DNA from: Ascaris suum
Taxonomy: Eukaryota > Nematoda > Chromadorea > Rhabditida > Ascarididae
Direction: 5' to 3'
Assembly: GCA_013433145.1 (NCBI GenBank)
Contig: CM024190.1
Coordinates: forward strand, 3,100,001-3,164,000
DNA: 64,000 bases
This document shows positions 29,501-44,500 of the stretch, piece after piece. The position numbers and the translations under genes were made by a program. The notes under the pieces are model-generated. The model was not told where the DNA came from. It saw nothing but the letters and a program-made list of their open reading frames with translations, and ran no database searches. Numbering within the stretch: the first letter of the stretch is position 1; each line of letters begins with the position of its first letter.

Positions 29501-32500
29501 CTGACACACTTGTGACGTGAATGTGTGAAACATTCTTTACAGTATTATCATTCCAGTGCACCAACGGTATTAACTTCATGCACTCCCGCATAATAGGCTT
29601 CAGATATTTATTTATTAACTTTCCATCGTATTTTTCAAGGAAGCAAATCCACATAAACGGTAGCAATAGTTGCCAAAGCAAAAGGGCGACCGTTTTTCCC
29701 ACAGTCATCATCACAGCCCAATGTGCCTTTAATGCGACTCAACTAAGCTATTTTTTTCGTATCTCTAACAGACGTGAAATCCAACACTGCACTCCACTGT
29801 GCAATCAGGCAAGGTGTAAGAGATGTTCCTCTATCTTCCAAACAAGCGCACCATATAACTAGTCGCTCTTTAAAGAAGGAGCACCTATTGTGCGATCTGA
29901 AGACGCTGCATAATTTAAACCGTTCTTTGTGTTAGCACAATCGAACAATCACCTCCATGAAACACTACCACTCATTCCCGATGCACATTCACATCACCTA
30001 TTTGGTCATTTAGTGCTCGAACTAAGACAAACATCTCTCACCTATTCATTGATTCGTCTAATATTCTAAGCAAAAATATAAAGTCGAGACAAAACCAGCG
30101 AACTCATAAAAATTCTCAGCAGCAATCTTAGAATGAAATGCTTCCTCGCATAAGGAATACGAAGCTTGGTAATGCTTTTTTTCGTTGTCCCATATAAGTG
30201 CGATGGATAAGCCCCTCAGGAGATGAAAAACAAGCAACAGAAGTGCAATGGAAATGCTGTCGATTCGTAAGCACATCGCTTGTTTCAAGAACGAAGTTCC
30301 AGTCCTAACGAGATCCGCCTTGGCGGACACGAAAAACCCAGCCAAATGCAAGGCTTTCCGGTGTTGTTTGCTGCCTGCATAACAACAACCGCGCTAAATG
30401 CTAAGTTATAAGGACGATAAGGATTATCCTTAGTGTCATGATTAAATATAAAGACGTATTAGACGCATTTGCAAAATGTTCTTTATTGATTGGCATGCTT
30501 CAACTTTACCCTCTCCTTCTCATAATCTCCCATCCAATATACCCTTAAGACAGAAGTAAACTACGCTCATTAATGCAAAAGGTGAGAAAATTTTAAAGCT
30601 TACAAGCGACTTTCATCAAATAATCTTTGAGATTTCAGCTCTTAGAGACAAAATTTCGACTTAATTGATGTATACGCCTCCTCGACCACCCTCCCCATGC
30701 TATACTATTTTCGCCTAATCATGCTTAACAGCTTTCAAAGATGTGAATAAAACACTAGCTGTACCCATGCGACGGCCCTCATTTAAAAATTGCATAAACT
30801 TTCCGGGAAAAATCCACATTAGGAATAACAACACCACGGTCTCTTTGTCATTTCTCCTCATTTCAACATGCGCACAAAAAATGGAGCTTGCCTTGAACCA
30901 CCATCACAAAAGTGGGCTTTCTTTAGCAGCACTAATGCGCCGCCCACCAATGAAGAGTGTCTATATAAGCATTTCGAATGGCCATTTGGAGAGTTGTTAG
31001 GCGCGTTATATGATGGCAAACTGTTTCGAAGGGCTGCTATCGTTATCGTTCATATTTCTGCTTGCTTTCCTCATCAACGAACAAAGTGCTGATGCTTCGG
31101 AAGTGGAACTACATCGCAGGCGCCCCCATGACTCCGATCTTGGAAGCCTTGTGAACGATCTACGAGCGAGAGCCATTTCTGGCCGAATGAGGTAATTACT
31201 CGTATTTATTAATGCTTTCTCCTTTTAACTTTTACAGCTTCATAACACTTTAACACCCGTAGCCAACTGAACACGGCAACGAAAGCGATTCATTATAACA
31301 TATTCGGTCCCTAAATATTTCGCTTATCGAACTGTACCAACGCTTATTATGTTGATGAGGTTGAGCATTTGGGTGAACATTCATCACTTCAGTCGAGCAA
31401 AGTACTCTTTCGATGCTCCCAGCACATCACGTTAATCAGTATCTGCCTGAATAAATGCACTTCCTGCATATTTGCCCCTTAAAACTTACCCAGCTCCGTA
31501 TCAGCATCCTCAATAAACAATAATCCTTATGAAAGAAATGTGTCTCTAACGCCAAAAATTTATTGATCTGAACCAGACGAGTGGTTTAGTAAAATTATAT
31601 TCGCCAAGCTAGAACCTTTTAAAATCATCGCACATAATTCGCTGGGCTCTAACATTCATAGGGAAAGAAAGAAGAGGAAAATTTTGTGCAAATATTTTGA
31701 ATGGATATGGGTTTGTCCATTCGCTACGCATTCAAATGTCGAACCACACTTTCTTTGTTTCATGTATGGATATTACATTACTTTTTCATATCTCCCTCAC
31801 TCCACTAAAGAAACAGCCACTGTCTATCGACGTACATTTAAGAGTAACCAAAAGACTTGAGAGGTCTGGAGCAATGGAACAGACTATAAAATTTGATATA
31901 TATGAGTGTAAAAAAAATAAATAATATATAAAAAAACTTTCAACAATGAAAACCCATCGTGAATTTCTCATCAGACTAGTGGAAAAATTTCACTCAACTA
32001 AAATCGAATTTCTTTTATATGCTGAATGCAGCAATAAATCCCGAAGAATTTCAATCATCAATTACAACGTTTTTGCACTTTGTTTTTAAATCAACGAATC
32101 TTCTCTCTTCTCTGTTCGCAGCTCTTATTCGACAACTCTAATTCATCATCCACATGAAAGGAAATACAAAACCAATAAACTGAAGCACTCCTTTGAATTC
32201 TGTGAACTACAACAAATAGCAAAAACGACGTCTTCGGAATCAGAAGCTGTTTAAAACTCATCTGATTTGATTGAATCCATGTCATACTCACTTTTGCACA
32301 ATTTATTTCCATATCTCATCCAAAAAAATCCCCATCCAAAAAACCTTGTTTACCCAAGCGCAATCTACACGTGGCAATGCAAGTAGCAACAATTGTGATT
32401 GCATCATAGAGTTTGATTCTGGTCGTGCTGTGCAGCACTCGAACATCCTATCATATGTGACAGTGGTGACTCTTCCATCTCAATGCTCTAATCGCTCTAA

Positions 32501-35500
32501 TGAATGCAACTCGCATTAGATACTTTCTTCATTCCTTAATAGTAGCGTAAACCACCCAATGATGGTTCGTTAGATCCCGCAAATTAAGTCGGGCACTTGC
32601 AAGCAACACCACTCGTTTTATAATTACTTGTGAAAACTATTCCACTAAGACTTATCTATGATGCCAATGGCAGCTTTAATTAAGTCCCACAATTGCATTG
32701 TGTCCACTTTTCAATCACATCGCCACTTTCCTTCCTCAATTTAATTAGGAAACGCAAAGCTTTTGTCTCTTCACGCAAATCAATATCCCGTCGGTGCTTC
32801 CTAAAGAGTGCTGTACAGCGATTCTGTCAAAGTGGGCATCCTTCCACTAAAGTACTTAAAATTTCACTTCGAAACAACCAAATTCCACTCCAATTTCTCA
32901 ACTGCCAAAATATACTTCACTGCCTTTCTTTCCGCTTAAACTTTCAGGCACAATTACGCCGAAACACATTTTAAATTCACGCACAAATGACGTCATCTTT
33001 GAGTTTCTTTTCTTGAAGATGTGTGGGATCCAATCCAATTCCACCTATAAATTGACGGTGTTCCTTTCAGATAATCCAGAAAAAATATTTGAATACAGCG
33101 TTTCTGGCAGTGTTCCCCTCAAGTACAAAAGGTGATGGGCTTTGTCCTGGGACTTCATCTAAGGCGCTAGCCATCTGAAAACTTTCCAGAGTTACTTCCA
33201 ATTCAATCACGATCAGCCTCATGAGCACAAGTTCCACATTAGCCAAAAAGAACCTTCAAGCTCTGCCTGCAACTCCCTTCCATGTAAGTTCCCTCTTCCC
33301 CCCCCCCCCCCCCACATCCCTACAGTTACTTAAAACTTACGAACTGTTACGAGCCCTCTCGATTAGCCCCTTCTCAATTATGTCCCCCCTCCCCCCTTCT
33401 ATTATGCACATATCTCCAATTTCAACTGTGGTAAAGCATCTCAGAGTGGCAGTTCTTGTTCCTGCTTGCTCTTTGCGGATCGCTTACCATCTGTGTATCT
33501 CCACTGATCAGGTACCATCAAAAAAAGGTTAGAAGACTGTTCGCAACTGCAAGTTTCTGACGATCACACGTGCCCTTCCAAAAAGAATTTCCAAACTTAT
33601 AAGTCTCGAAATAAGTAAGCGGGTTTTGCACATCCGCTCATCACAGCCAACTGCGCTGATCCAACAACTCTGAGCGCTATGACGCGTACTGAATATCGAA
33701 TGCACGAAGTTCTTGCTGCAAAGCTATACAACTGCTTCTTTCTACCTTCTGTTAAATCCCACAGGTGATAGAGGCAACGAGTGGGCTCTCAACAGCCAAA
33801 AGCAGAATGGCAGCTTCAGTCCCACATATATGACAGAAGCGCCGCTGATTACGTGGCCCCAACTGAACAGTATCTGACTTCTCATTGAAGCAACTCTAAA
33901 AAATGAAAAGTCACATATCGAGCCGATAACCGTATTCGCTTACTGGCTGCTCCTATTGACACATCAGCATTTACTTAACAACCTTACATAAGCATACTTG
34001 AAAAAACACAAGCTTTTGAGGCATCCTATGAATTTACTTACGTCGTCAGCTCATATCCGTAATCACAAGTTTTGCAGATTTGGCAAACGTTCCGACCAAG
34101 AACGACAATTAGGAACAGGCAGTGATGAAGTGCCCCCCTATTTCGCCGGGTCGTTGAATCGTTTCCTATGGTTTCAGTGAATGGGTTGCGAAACGCAAAT
34201 GAGCCGAAGATAATGACATCAGTGAGAAGCAACTCAATTCTCCGCTTCATGATATATCATAATTGCGCGTCCATTCCATCAACTTGTAATAAATGATCTT
34301 GTAACCTCACTTTGAAAATTATCTTTTTACTCAGCAGTAGGCCGAAGAAACAAATTCGAAAGCCCGGAGTAAGAGAAATTATAGGTCAATGTCTCTGTTG
34401 CAACTAAACTACGCAACTGCTATCATTAAGAGAGGCAATAAGATGAAGTTTCTGGGAATCAGGTTTACAGAGCTGCCTCTCCTTTCACTCCTCAAAAAAA
34501 CATCATAGCATGTGTGGCTTTCATTCAGAAGGATAAAAACGACGTCCCAAGCTACCTCCCAAGTTTGCCAACCACAGATGTTTGAGCCTGCAAAAAAGCA
34601 CTGCTTGGGTGATTTCCTAAGAACAGATTTCGCGACAATTTGTACATTATGACAAGAGTTAGGAATTTCCGATATGCTTCGCGAAGTTCCAAAAACTGCG
34701 CTTTTGCACGATATCGTAAACGAATGTACACAGCACCTATCTCCAAACCTCACGTTTCATGGCACTACTACAATAAAGTAAACGTTGAGATCTTGAAGTG
34801 TTCGATAACACTTGGAATTTAGGTTCACGGCTGTGCTATCCACTCCTGTGAATCAGATTTCTTTAACTGATCTCTTGAGACGAAGTTCACGACTGCTTTT
34901 GCAATATCATAAAAGCTATGAAGTGAAGAAATGCTTGACATATTTCGAAATTTGTTGCTGAGGAAACAAAGAGCCTGAAGAACAAGTCCTCTACTCACAA
35001 AAGACCGAGATATAAAGCCCTACTTACTAACTTTAAGCAGCAAACATAGATTTGGGATACTGTTATCAAAGATGTGTACATTAGAAACATTCTGGGATGC
35101 AAGCCTGCTTCTCTAAGGAATGCATACTCTATCTTTATCAGGTGAATGAATTTATAGCCCTTCTTTTCAAATTAAAGCAGTTAGCTGGACGCGTAAAGCT
35201 TTGCCACAAATTTTTCTGTACAGCTCAAGTTTGAAATACTGATTAGAGTGAAAGTTTCCAACGGATTTTGTCTTCATTTCCGACCTATCGTTCTGCCAGA
35301 AATTTTCCTCCATAGAAGGATTCCTGCTCTGCAGTTCCGGAAACCCAGAAACTTTAAATGACCATGCAACGATGGGATCAGCCTAAGCGGCTAGATTCTA
35401 AGAAAACCTGGCTCAGAATTGGCCTGGATATATACACTGCAAATTCCACCCGAACCGGTACGACGGCTAGCAAACTGAAATACGTGAACAGGTGGGTTTA

Positions 35501-38500
35501 ATAAGGAAGAGTAAAATCCATGTAAAACCTGACTTCAGCTCAACACCATAAAAATATGGCGAATTTAGCTGCCGATAAAAAAGGTGAGCAGTTGCGCATG
35601 GTGTCTTATGCATTTACTACTACAAGTATTACATATCACTACATCACTTCTACTGCCAACAACATTACTTAATAAAAACCACCATAAGCTGCTATTACCA
35701 CATCCGATACGAAAACAATTACCATCTAACTAATATTCAGTACAATTACTACTACTGCCACTAGCATATATGAGGGCACTAGTCACTAGTCCTTCACTAA
35801 TGAATCGCTTGCGCATTAGCGAACTCTCGTTTTCTGCATTTTTCTAAACTCGAAAGATCGGCGAGAAGAGGCTCGTCAACGACTTGCATTGAAAATGCCA
35901 ACTTCTGAAGCTGAGACGTTCCTTATGCACTATTCCCGACGTCTGTCATTCCTCTTCTCATCTCCTTACCCCTGGTTAGGTCGATTAATATTATACATAA
36001 ATTCTTTGTACATATTCATGGCATGCAATTGCTACTACTGGTACCTATGATTACTGTTATCAACCTACATATTATTGTTCATTACTAAAATTAGTTACCA
36101 TCACCCGTATCAGCGACATTTTTTACTACTACTGGTACCAATGTCCATAAAAAATCAGGTGCTTACTAGCCACTGAATTGGGAATTCTCCAGGTTCGGGA
36201 GTTCCAAACTTCAGTAATGCAGGAATGGAATTGGGCATTTGCGAGTTCCGGAGTTAATTGAGCAAAATCGACTTGAATGCTAGAGATATTTACTTCAGAA
36301 CTCTGTGGAAATTCTTTTAGAGACCACTCTACTTTTGTTATTTCAGGAAGAAAAAATAAGCCCTTTCAGTTACGGATCGTGCGAACTCAATTCCCATATT
36401 AATTCCACAAATTCAATCCGCAGTTTCAGCAACTTTCCCATTCTTATTTTATAGCCTCAAAAACTTTTTCGGCTTAAAATATTAATGCCGCGTCAAGAGT
36501 TGGCAACCTTTTTGTAGACGCTTTCGAAAAGCGGATGTCTGCTGTTGACGATCGTAAAGTTTATGAGGGACATCTCTGGGCCACTCGACCTGAATGCGTC
36601 ACTGAATTCAGTATGCATTTTTTGCCTTCTGTAGACGCCAGCTCTGCTAGATTTACGAGTGCCGCCACTTTCCACGCTCGAATCTGACGTCTGTGGCACA
36701 CATCCAAAGCCTGCAACATTCACCTAATCAGATCAGTATCACTGTTGTAAGCCGCATGATTGAGCGCAAATGTTGGTGTCGAAGAGTAGTGGGGAAGGTG
36801 TGGAAGGGGGGGGGGGGGGAGGATGAGGAAGAGAGATGAGGAATATCTAAGCAACAAGACAGCTAGGTGACAAGGGTAGGTGCTACTACTGCAACTTCAC
36901 TGCGATGAGAGCAGTGCCCAGAAAAAGAGAACATTTTGAAAACATGATTACTCAGTAGCTTCCAAATGCTTCATTGCACCGTTTCTTAGCATAGAAGTTA
37001 TTTAACACACCGTTATCAGAAGGATCCTAGTGGATTCTAAATCGTGGCCGCATTCGTCAAATCATCACGCAAACCTCAAGGACTCCTTTTCAGCAGCCAA
37101 TCAAACATAAACGAACAAAAAGAAGAGAGCTGTTTCTCTGAACGTTCATCACCGACCAGATCTCAACGAGGCTGCCGCTGCAGAATACTTCAGCAGCAGT
37201 CACCACTAATTGCTTTGTTTTCTAAAACACTGCCACCACCTAATTCCTCGTTTGAACCTTGCAAAGTCGCACCCAAGGCTACGATTATGATATAGATGAC
37301 TGTAGCAAAGAGGAGCGTGAAGGTATGGAAGGAATGGGAGGTGTGATGAAAAAGCAATATGTATGATAGAGGGTGCGCCGAATTCGACGGTAACCATCAG
37401 CTCACTTCTTTACACAATTCTTAGCACAAGGCGATAACTTACCTCGGGAATGACCACAGAAAATTATCGGAAACAACATTCACTCTGATGAGGCGCTTTG
37501 CCATATCATTTTTTATAAATGCGTGATCAGCTGCGCATCGCATCGCTTTTTGCACATGCTGACTTCATACGTAAGCAATCGCTCCGGCAAGGAACACCTT
37601 CAGACAAGACATTCTATATAGTTACTTAACAACAACAACATATTTCGGAGTAACAATCATAATCATCAACATATTTCCAAAATTTGCCACTTCCCGAATA
37701 ATAAGAGAGGAACTTCTGGTAGTGTAGTGTAGTGCAGTCTGAGGGAGGAAGGAGAATTTGATTACAGAAGACGAAAGATAACGACGCGATAATGTAACGC
37801 AATGTGCACTTTGCGCAACAATAGACCCAAATGCATTTGAAAAAGATGACTTACTCATTGCTCGAGTGAATGTTGGCGACTCGAGATCACTTGAGACATT
37901 TGTTAAGCTCGGACATGACACTGACCATGCCTTCTGCAAACATACGACAACATCAACTTAAACGTAAATGCAAATATTAAAAAAAAATTGCTCTCTTCTC
38001 GCATATCGATACAAACGTATATATTTTAAAATCTTTCATTTCAGAGTAGCATCATTAATCATATGAACATTAAAATAACTGCGAACATCATATCAACTTA
38101 TGCCAATTTAAATTTGTTGAATCAACAATAAATCCTACAACAAAGCGCTGCTTTTTTGCAGAAAAACAGTTTCACCTTGGACGCAACCTCTTCAATTCGT
38201 TAACTGAGCTCGCGAACACACACAAGCATAAGGAAATCTTACCATGGCGCCGAGTGAAGCACCCGGATCCTGTGTTCGAATCAATATGTCTTCATTATGT
38301 TCGAATAAATCCTTCACATCCACCGAACCGACTGCCAATTTCACCTAAATTCATAAAGTTCAACAAGAAAAAATAATACAAACAACTGGACGCGCAACGA
38401 AATTGCAAAATAAACGACGACAAAATAACATGGCTGACCATCCTATCGCCAGCACTGGTCCAAATCAGCAAAGCGCGTGAAATTTAAGCGGCGTTAACAG

Positions 38501-41500
38501 CTCTGCTGCACACTTCAAAGACGAAGGCTGTGGAAAAATAATAGAAATAAAAGGAATGAGGAATTACGCATGCTGGGAGATTTGATATGCGCAAGTGGCA
38601 AATACTTTTAAGAGCAAGACTGAATCAAAAGGCAGCAACTGAACCCTTTAGTAAATAAAGTAAGCAACAACAGACGTGCAACATCGCTTCCTCTCATCCC
38701 CCTTTTATTCCTCAAAAATAAACAAAAATCACCTCTGTCACATATGATTCGGTACTAGAAACACCGAGTGCAAGCTTCTTTACGGTGGCGAAAGCGAACG
38801 GAGAACCACTTTGCCATGTCTTTCGCTCACCCATAAGCCCATTTCTCTTACTCTTCAGCTCAATATGAATCTGTAAAAAATGGCGCTCAACTTTTGAATG
38901 CCAAGAGAAGACATGAATTCTTTGGATGTATGTCTCCCTCTCAGCCGTTAACTGATCAGAACCGCAGTTCCTAAGAAGAAAAGACCTAAAGCATCATTAA
39001 CACATAGCTGAACAACCTGAATTCGAGAAGCCGTCGTCTAAGTGTACCTCAGCTACTCCAGAGTTCGGCGCGAAAGCGCAAAACAACACTCGAAAACAGC
39101 GATGTGGCGCAGACATAACCTGAGTTATTGTCATCGGAAACATTCTACTTAACCCCCTAATCTTTGATACCACTCACAATCCACTGCTATTAACCACAGA
39201 TCCCACAGGTGGTAAGAAAACCCATATCATCGCCCCGAATGAAGCCCACAATCACAAATATCCCAGTTTTAGGACGAGGGCATTCTTTTGCAACTTCAAA
39301 ACACTAACAAGCAACAACAACAGCATACAATGAAAGCAACTTTTAAACTCTGTGATGACAGTGAGGCAAGAAAGTTCCGCCCGCAAAATTCACAAGGGAG
39401 AGAGTTCCCCAAAGAATGAAAAACTATTCGTGGACAAGGGTTCATTTGTGGTAATGCAGCATTAATTTTATCTGATGGCTATTAATATTGTGTTTGTATT
39501 TCACCTTATCAAATATAAACGGTCATCAGTGACGCATCAATGCCGTCATCCTGTAAGTGAGCTCCAAATTTTAAACTATGCAAGCAATGAAAGACGTAAT
39601 ATTAGGTGACGCGGTTACAATGCCCCATGATTATCCTCTTGAAAGGTAGCAGCAACAACATGCTCTCTGCAATGGGCACGACCCATTTTGAGCTGTAACC
39701 ACCAAAGCAACAATGGCAAGCGCTCTCTTTGGAAACAACCTTCTAATTACTTCAAACCGACTTAAAAAGGTGGTAGGTGACGAATGAAACTCAATCATCC
39801 TTCTTAAAAAATCACTCAGCTTGTCCCTGTTTGCCCATTCCATGTCAACGCTACTCTATCGAACAGAACCATGAGTTCCATTAGTAAGTACGCAACACTC
39901 TTTTACTTGGAAAAAAAGGCAAATAATTTCACCTCTGGCACACGAATTGTAAGAAAAAGATGTGAGGGGACTTCAACTTCAGGTACAGCGGGCGAATCGC
40001 TTTTCTGAAACAAATTCATTCATGTAGAGACAATAATCAGCGTTGACAACTGATGCAAAAACGCTGATAACAATAAATTCGACCTAATCATTGTTTGCAA
40101 CCACAAATATGCGCAAAAATGCGCGAATCTTCAATAAACTTAACATTATATGAATGTATTTTAATTGTTGCGAGAGCAGGACATTCAATATCACAGAAGA
40201 ACACAATGTGAGTGGTAGGAAAACTTGGGTATGAATTTCACTATAAAACCATTGCGAAATATACTTCCCCTAATATGAATCGAAAGACATCAAACCAAAG
40301 GAAATTCCTCTTGCAATGCAATAAAACAAAGCTGCCTATATTGTTTCCCATATAATGTTAACTCTCCTGTCCCATAATCTTCGCTGACCTCATTCAATTC
40401 ACTACCAAGAGGCTCATAACAATTTCAGCTACGAAAGAGAAAGGAGGAGTTGAAAAAGTTGTCCACCCGACTCATCCGAATACGGCTGAAAAATCTCAAG
40501 TCGAAACTTGTTATTGCATCTGCTGACTCGACAGTACTGCAAGATAGAAACCATACCAGCTGACCATTGAACACCAGACGGCGATATTAACGCACCTGAT
40601 TGAATGTGGCGGCACTGGTGTCAAAGAAGTTCGAGAGACCATCGAAAGCGCCCTCGTCGTACATCACCGATATTGCACTAAGGTCAGCATCCACTGTATG
40701 CCTGACCAACAACATGGGCGCGTGACGTCTGTATCTCATCCTGCAACAACCATGGCTCATTTCACTCCTTGAAGTTACAACAACTTAAAAGGAAATCCAC
40801 TTTCCCTAAGAAGTCCGGAATTCAATCATCACTACAAGATTTCCAAAACCGCTGTTACTAGTTATAACTGCGGGACCTGATCTCACTCCACTCCCCTTTC
40901 CCTCCCCCCCCCCCCCCTCCGTGACAAGCAAGTCCCGAGCCTATCTCGTTATATATGGGTATCCCCTCCGTACTCCACCACTCGTCCTCACTCACCTTGT
41001 CAAGTTCTGAAGAGTGAACAGCAACCTTTTTAGTTTTCATGAAGATATCTTGATGAGATCAAAATCCCACTTCCAGACAAGAACGTGACAGCATTAAATA
41101 CATGAATATGCTGCTAAAAAGCGCCGCTAGCGCGTATTAATAAAAACTTCCAGAGTGGAGCAAACAAAACAAGGAGCAAAGCAATGATAATCAGTCTACT
41201 GCGCTATCAAACAAATGGACATTTTTGACCGGGCTCTTCCCTAAGCCTTTTCCCTTCCCCACCCCCCCCCCCCCAATCCGGTAAAAACATAGAGAATAAA
41301 AAAAGAGGAGATTACTGGAAAAGCGGTCTCCGAGTCGGATTTCGAACATTTGAGTCATTGTCGCACGTCAGGTTTCCGTCAGCGCCCGATTTCGTTTTTC
41401 CAATAGCAAAGAGAATTTGAGTTGTTTCCTTCATGGCACTACCGCCAAATCCAAACATCAGCGAATCGTCATCTGGCTGCGTTGACCCTGATTCCGCTTA

Positions 41501-44500
41501 AACCGAAAAACGGTTCATAATTTCAAAGAACAAATGAACATCGAGGTGTTCAACTAGAAAAAAAGAAGGCTAACAAGCAAGACTCATCAGAGACGACATT
41601 ATTCCAAATCAAGGAGATATCCTTAGACGATCAAGCTTATACTCCGGCGAGATCAAGCTGATATTCCAGCGAACATTCCAGCAAGATCAGACTTGTAGTC
41701 CAGCAAAAAGACTTTATGTAGTGGCAGCACTACATAAAGGTCTCATTTGCCGCCTTCAGATTTCAGAGACAAGTCAAACAACAAAAACGATGTGATTCCC
41801 TTCCCTTATTTTCTGTCATGCGAGCGATGGAAATATAGCACTTTACCCATTCAAGCGACAAGAAATCAATTCAAATTCAGTGTTCTTAGCACATCACTTT
41901 TACGACATCACAGCAATGTTCATCAACAGACATCAGCTTCTTCCTCATCTCGCGAAGATCAACATATAAGCACAAGAAAAATCCAATGAAACGCTCACTC
42001 GAAGGCACATCAACGAGTTCCCCGCAAGTGGAGGTCATGTATAGCCTTTGGATACTCAGGTCACCCACTGACAACGACATCGCCGTGCTGTGTTGTCGAG
42101 GACTCAGCTGCACTTTGCTTACTACCTGCCACAGATCCATTGATAACACCCTTGTCACATCTTCCAAGCACAGCTGCAAATATAAGCAACTGCAGAGTGG
42201 AAAAAAAACTGGCAACATTGAAAACAAGACGTCCCTCACCCACCTCAAAAGCCCTCCGGCGACAAAACTCATTCGTCTCATTCCTCTCCCCTTCATTAAT
42301 AACTTCTCTCATCCACGCCATGGTCGCGCACAAACATTTTTAATCAGTCTGCAAGCAGCACTCGGTAGAATATCAAATTGTAAGGTGCAATTTTTATTTG
42401 AAGAAAGCTCGATTACATTTGCATTCTGCCATATCCCTGTCTTTTAAGACTGCCAGGAAGCGTCATACACTGCCTCACAGAGTTATACACGTTATGTCAG
42501 GGCATAGCAGCAAACTTGTTATTGCATCACGAAGCTACGTCACCACTGATGTTGTCGCACAGATGCGAATCTACAGCTAAAACAGATTAATGCCAACGGA
42601 CGCGCAAAACTGTCTAAATCACTGTCGATTTCACCTCAAAATTCTTCAGCTCCAACGATTACTCTTCCTTATCTTCCTCTCTAAATCTCTCTCGAACGAG
42701 TGCACCCACACCAACATTACCCCAGAGAATCGAGCTGAAATGATGCTGATTAAGCGAAATCCGCTGCCGTTTTCATCTCTTTCGCTTTCTCTTCTGTGTT
42801 TACTAAAATTTAAAATTGCGAAGAAAAGGGCTGCCTTTCTGCCTTGAGAAGCATCTCCCATGAACACGCAAATTGCAGCGAAGTTCCATGCCAATCACGC
42901 AAACTTCCATACCTCCAATCATTAATTCTGACAGCACTTTAACATATTCCAATATCATTCCCTCGTATAGGCCGCTAATTTAGTACAATCAAGTCCGATG
43001 TCTGCACAAACACCACTACACTGCAACACTAGCGATGACACAGACACCTAGTCTCTCGACGCTCAAATGCAACCGTGCTCATGATCAAAAAAGAGTTCAG
43101 TCCATTAAAGACCGAGCCTCATCCTCAACGTTCCTCAAAGCGAGGGAGTAATTTAGCTTACATCATCGTCATCGACGAATCGGATCGTCATGTGTTCAAG
43201 CTGCAACGCAACTGCGGCCAGTAGTGTATCCCTGCGCAACACCGTTGAGTCGTCCCAACTTTCTGTTAGAACATCCATTATCTCGTCTTCTAACTAAACA
43301 ATTATGTTTTCAGCCCTTCTCACTCTATGAGCATTAACAAGTCTATGTTTGCAACGAACTCATCAAATGCAACATTCAACAGCGCTCACCAAAAACATGT
43401 CCTTCCAAAAGCGCTTATCATTACCTACCCCTTCCCCCGCAAGATTCCAATACCAGCACGAATTTGCATAGATGAAATACTCCTGAGAGTTACTTTAAAT
43501 ATTTGCAACAATGCTCTCGATGCTCAATCTTCCACTCTCTTATTTACAGTCAACGCCCATCTCCTTGACTGCTCACAGAACAAAATTCTAAAGCTTTCAA
43601 AAATACATTCACCTAAGTATTGCTGAATCGTTGCATCAGACGCTATACGGATGCATCGACGAGGTGAATTTTTCACAATCATCGGAGTTTTCATTGTTGC
43701 GTCTACGATTTGAAAATATTCCTTTGACAGTTAAAAATGCATTCGATATGGACAATCGTTTTCCAGCAACCTTACGACAACATTAGATTCGATGCACAGC
43801 CATCTATGTGTGGTGCAAAAATGAGATTATGGGCATGAAATAAGAACAAATGAAGGTAAGCCCTTATAGTAACACATTGTGGACAATTTAGACATGCAAT
43901 AAAAAAACTTGACGGCTCAACAATCCACTTAAAAATCCCTAGACGCCCTACGTAACATGCCCTCAGTCTGAAATCCGACAGTTTTCCCTATTCGTTGAAA
44001 AAATGCTTGCCTGTTTTTCCGCTAGCTTCAGAAGAGGTGCTAAGCCTTCCTTGGCTTCGCTATCAGTCCACTCCGAGGCATTCACCTCCGTCGAACCTGC
44101 ATCCTCATCTTTCGGCAAACCTAAAAGCATTTCTCAAAAATTTACGAACAAACAAATGCCACTTTAGTAAACTTGCTGTTTGTAACGAGGATAATATGTG
44201 ATCAGAACAAGAAGGAGAACAGAGCACTCTCGAAGTCATGACAAATGAAGTCTTAGAAAAGACCAGAAACTAGAGATTCCTATTCAAAGAATCAAGCGTT
44301 CCTCATCTTTCAGCTCCTGTAAACACAAAATGAGCGCACAGCCTTTTCTTCTTCGACCAAACCTCTAAGTTCCTCCTTTCTCCATACCATCTTCCGATAT
44401 AAATCACTCTCTTGAGAACGGCTACAACCGACGCTCCATGATCAGCACTCAATCTAAGCAAGTGAACAAAGCCGAGGTTACGCGCACTTTCCTTGCTCAT

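Larger units (their letters stand above)
28717..36507 (-). other. 7.8-kb intron of the VPS13D gene (between exons 24 and 25)
   Basis: The flanking exons join without loss against vertebrate VPS13D (VY-K/N-x-VN), so this is one real intron, far longer than its neighbours. On the plus strand it contains a candidate secreted-peptide gene near 31.0 kb, a 16-nt C-run at 33298 and a degenerate trinucleotide tract at 35.6-36.1 kb. I see no VPS13D-like coding sequence in it. Confidence 0.8.

Noticed and set aside
30058..30351. Minus ORF with hydrophobic stretch ([19 protein letters not shown]) as a nested membrane protein
   Set aside because: Single weak ORF with no start context, splice signals or conservation cue.
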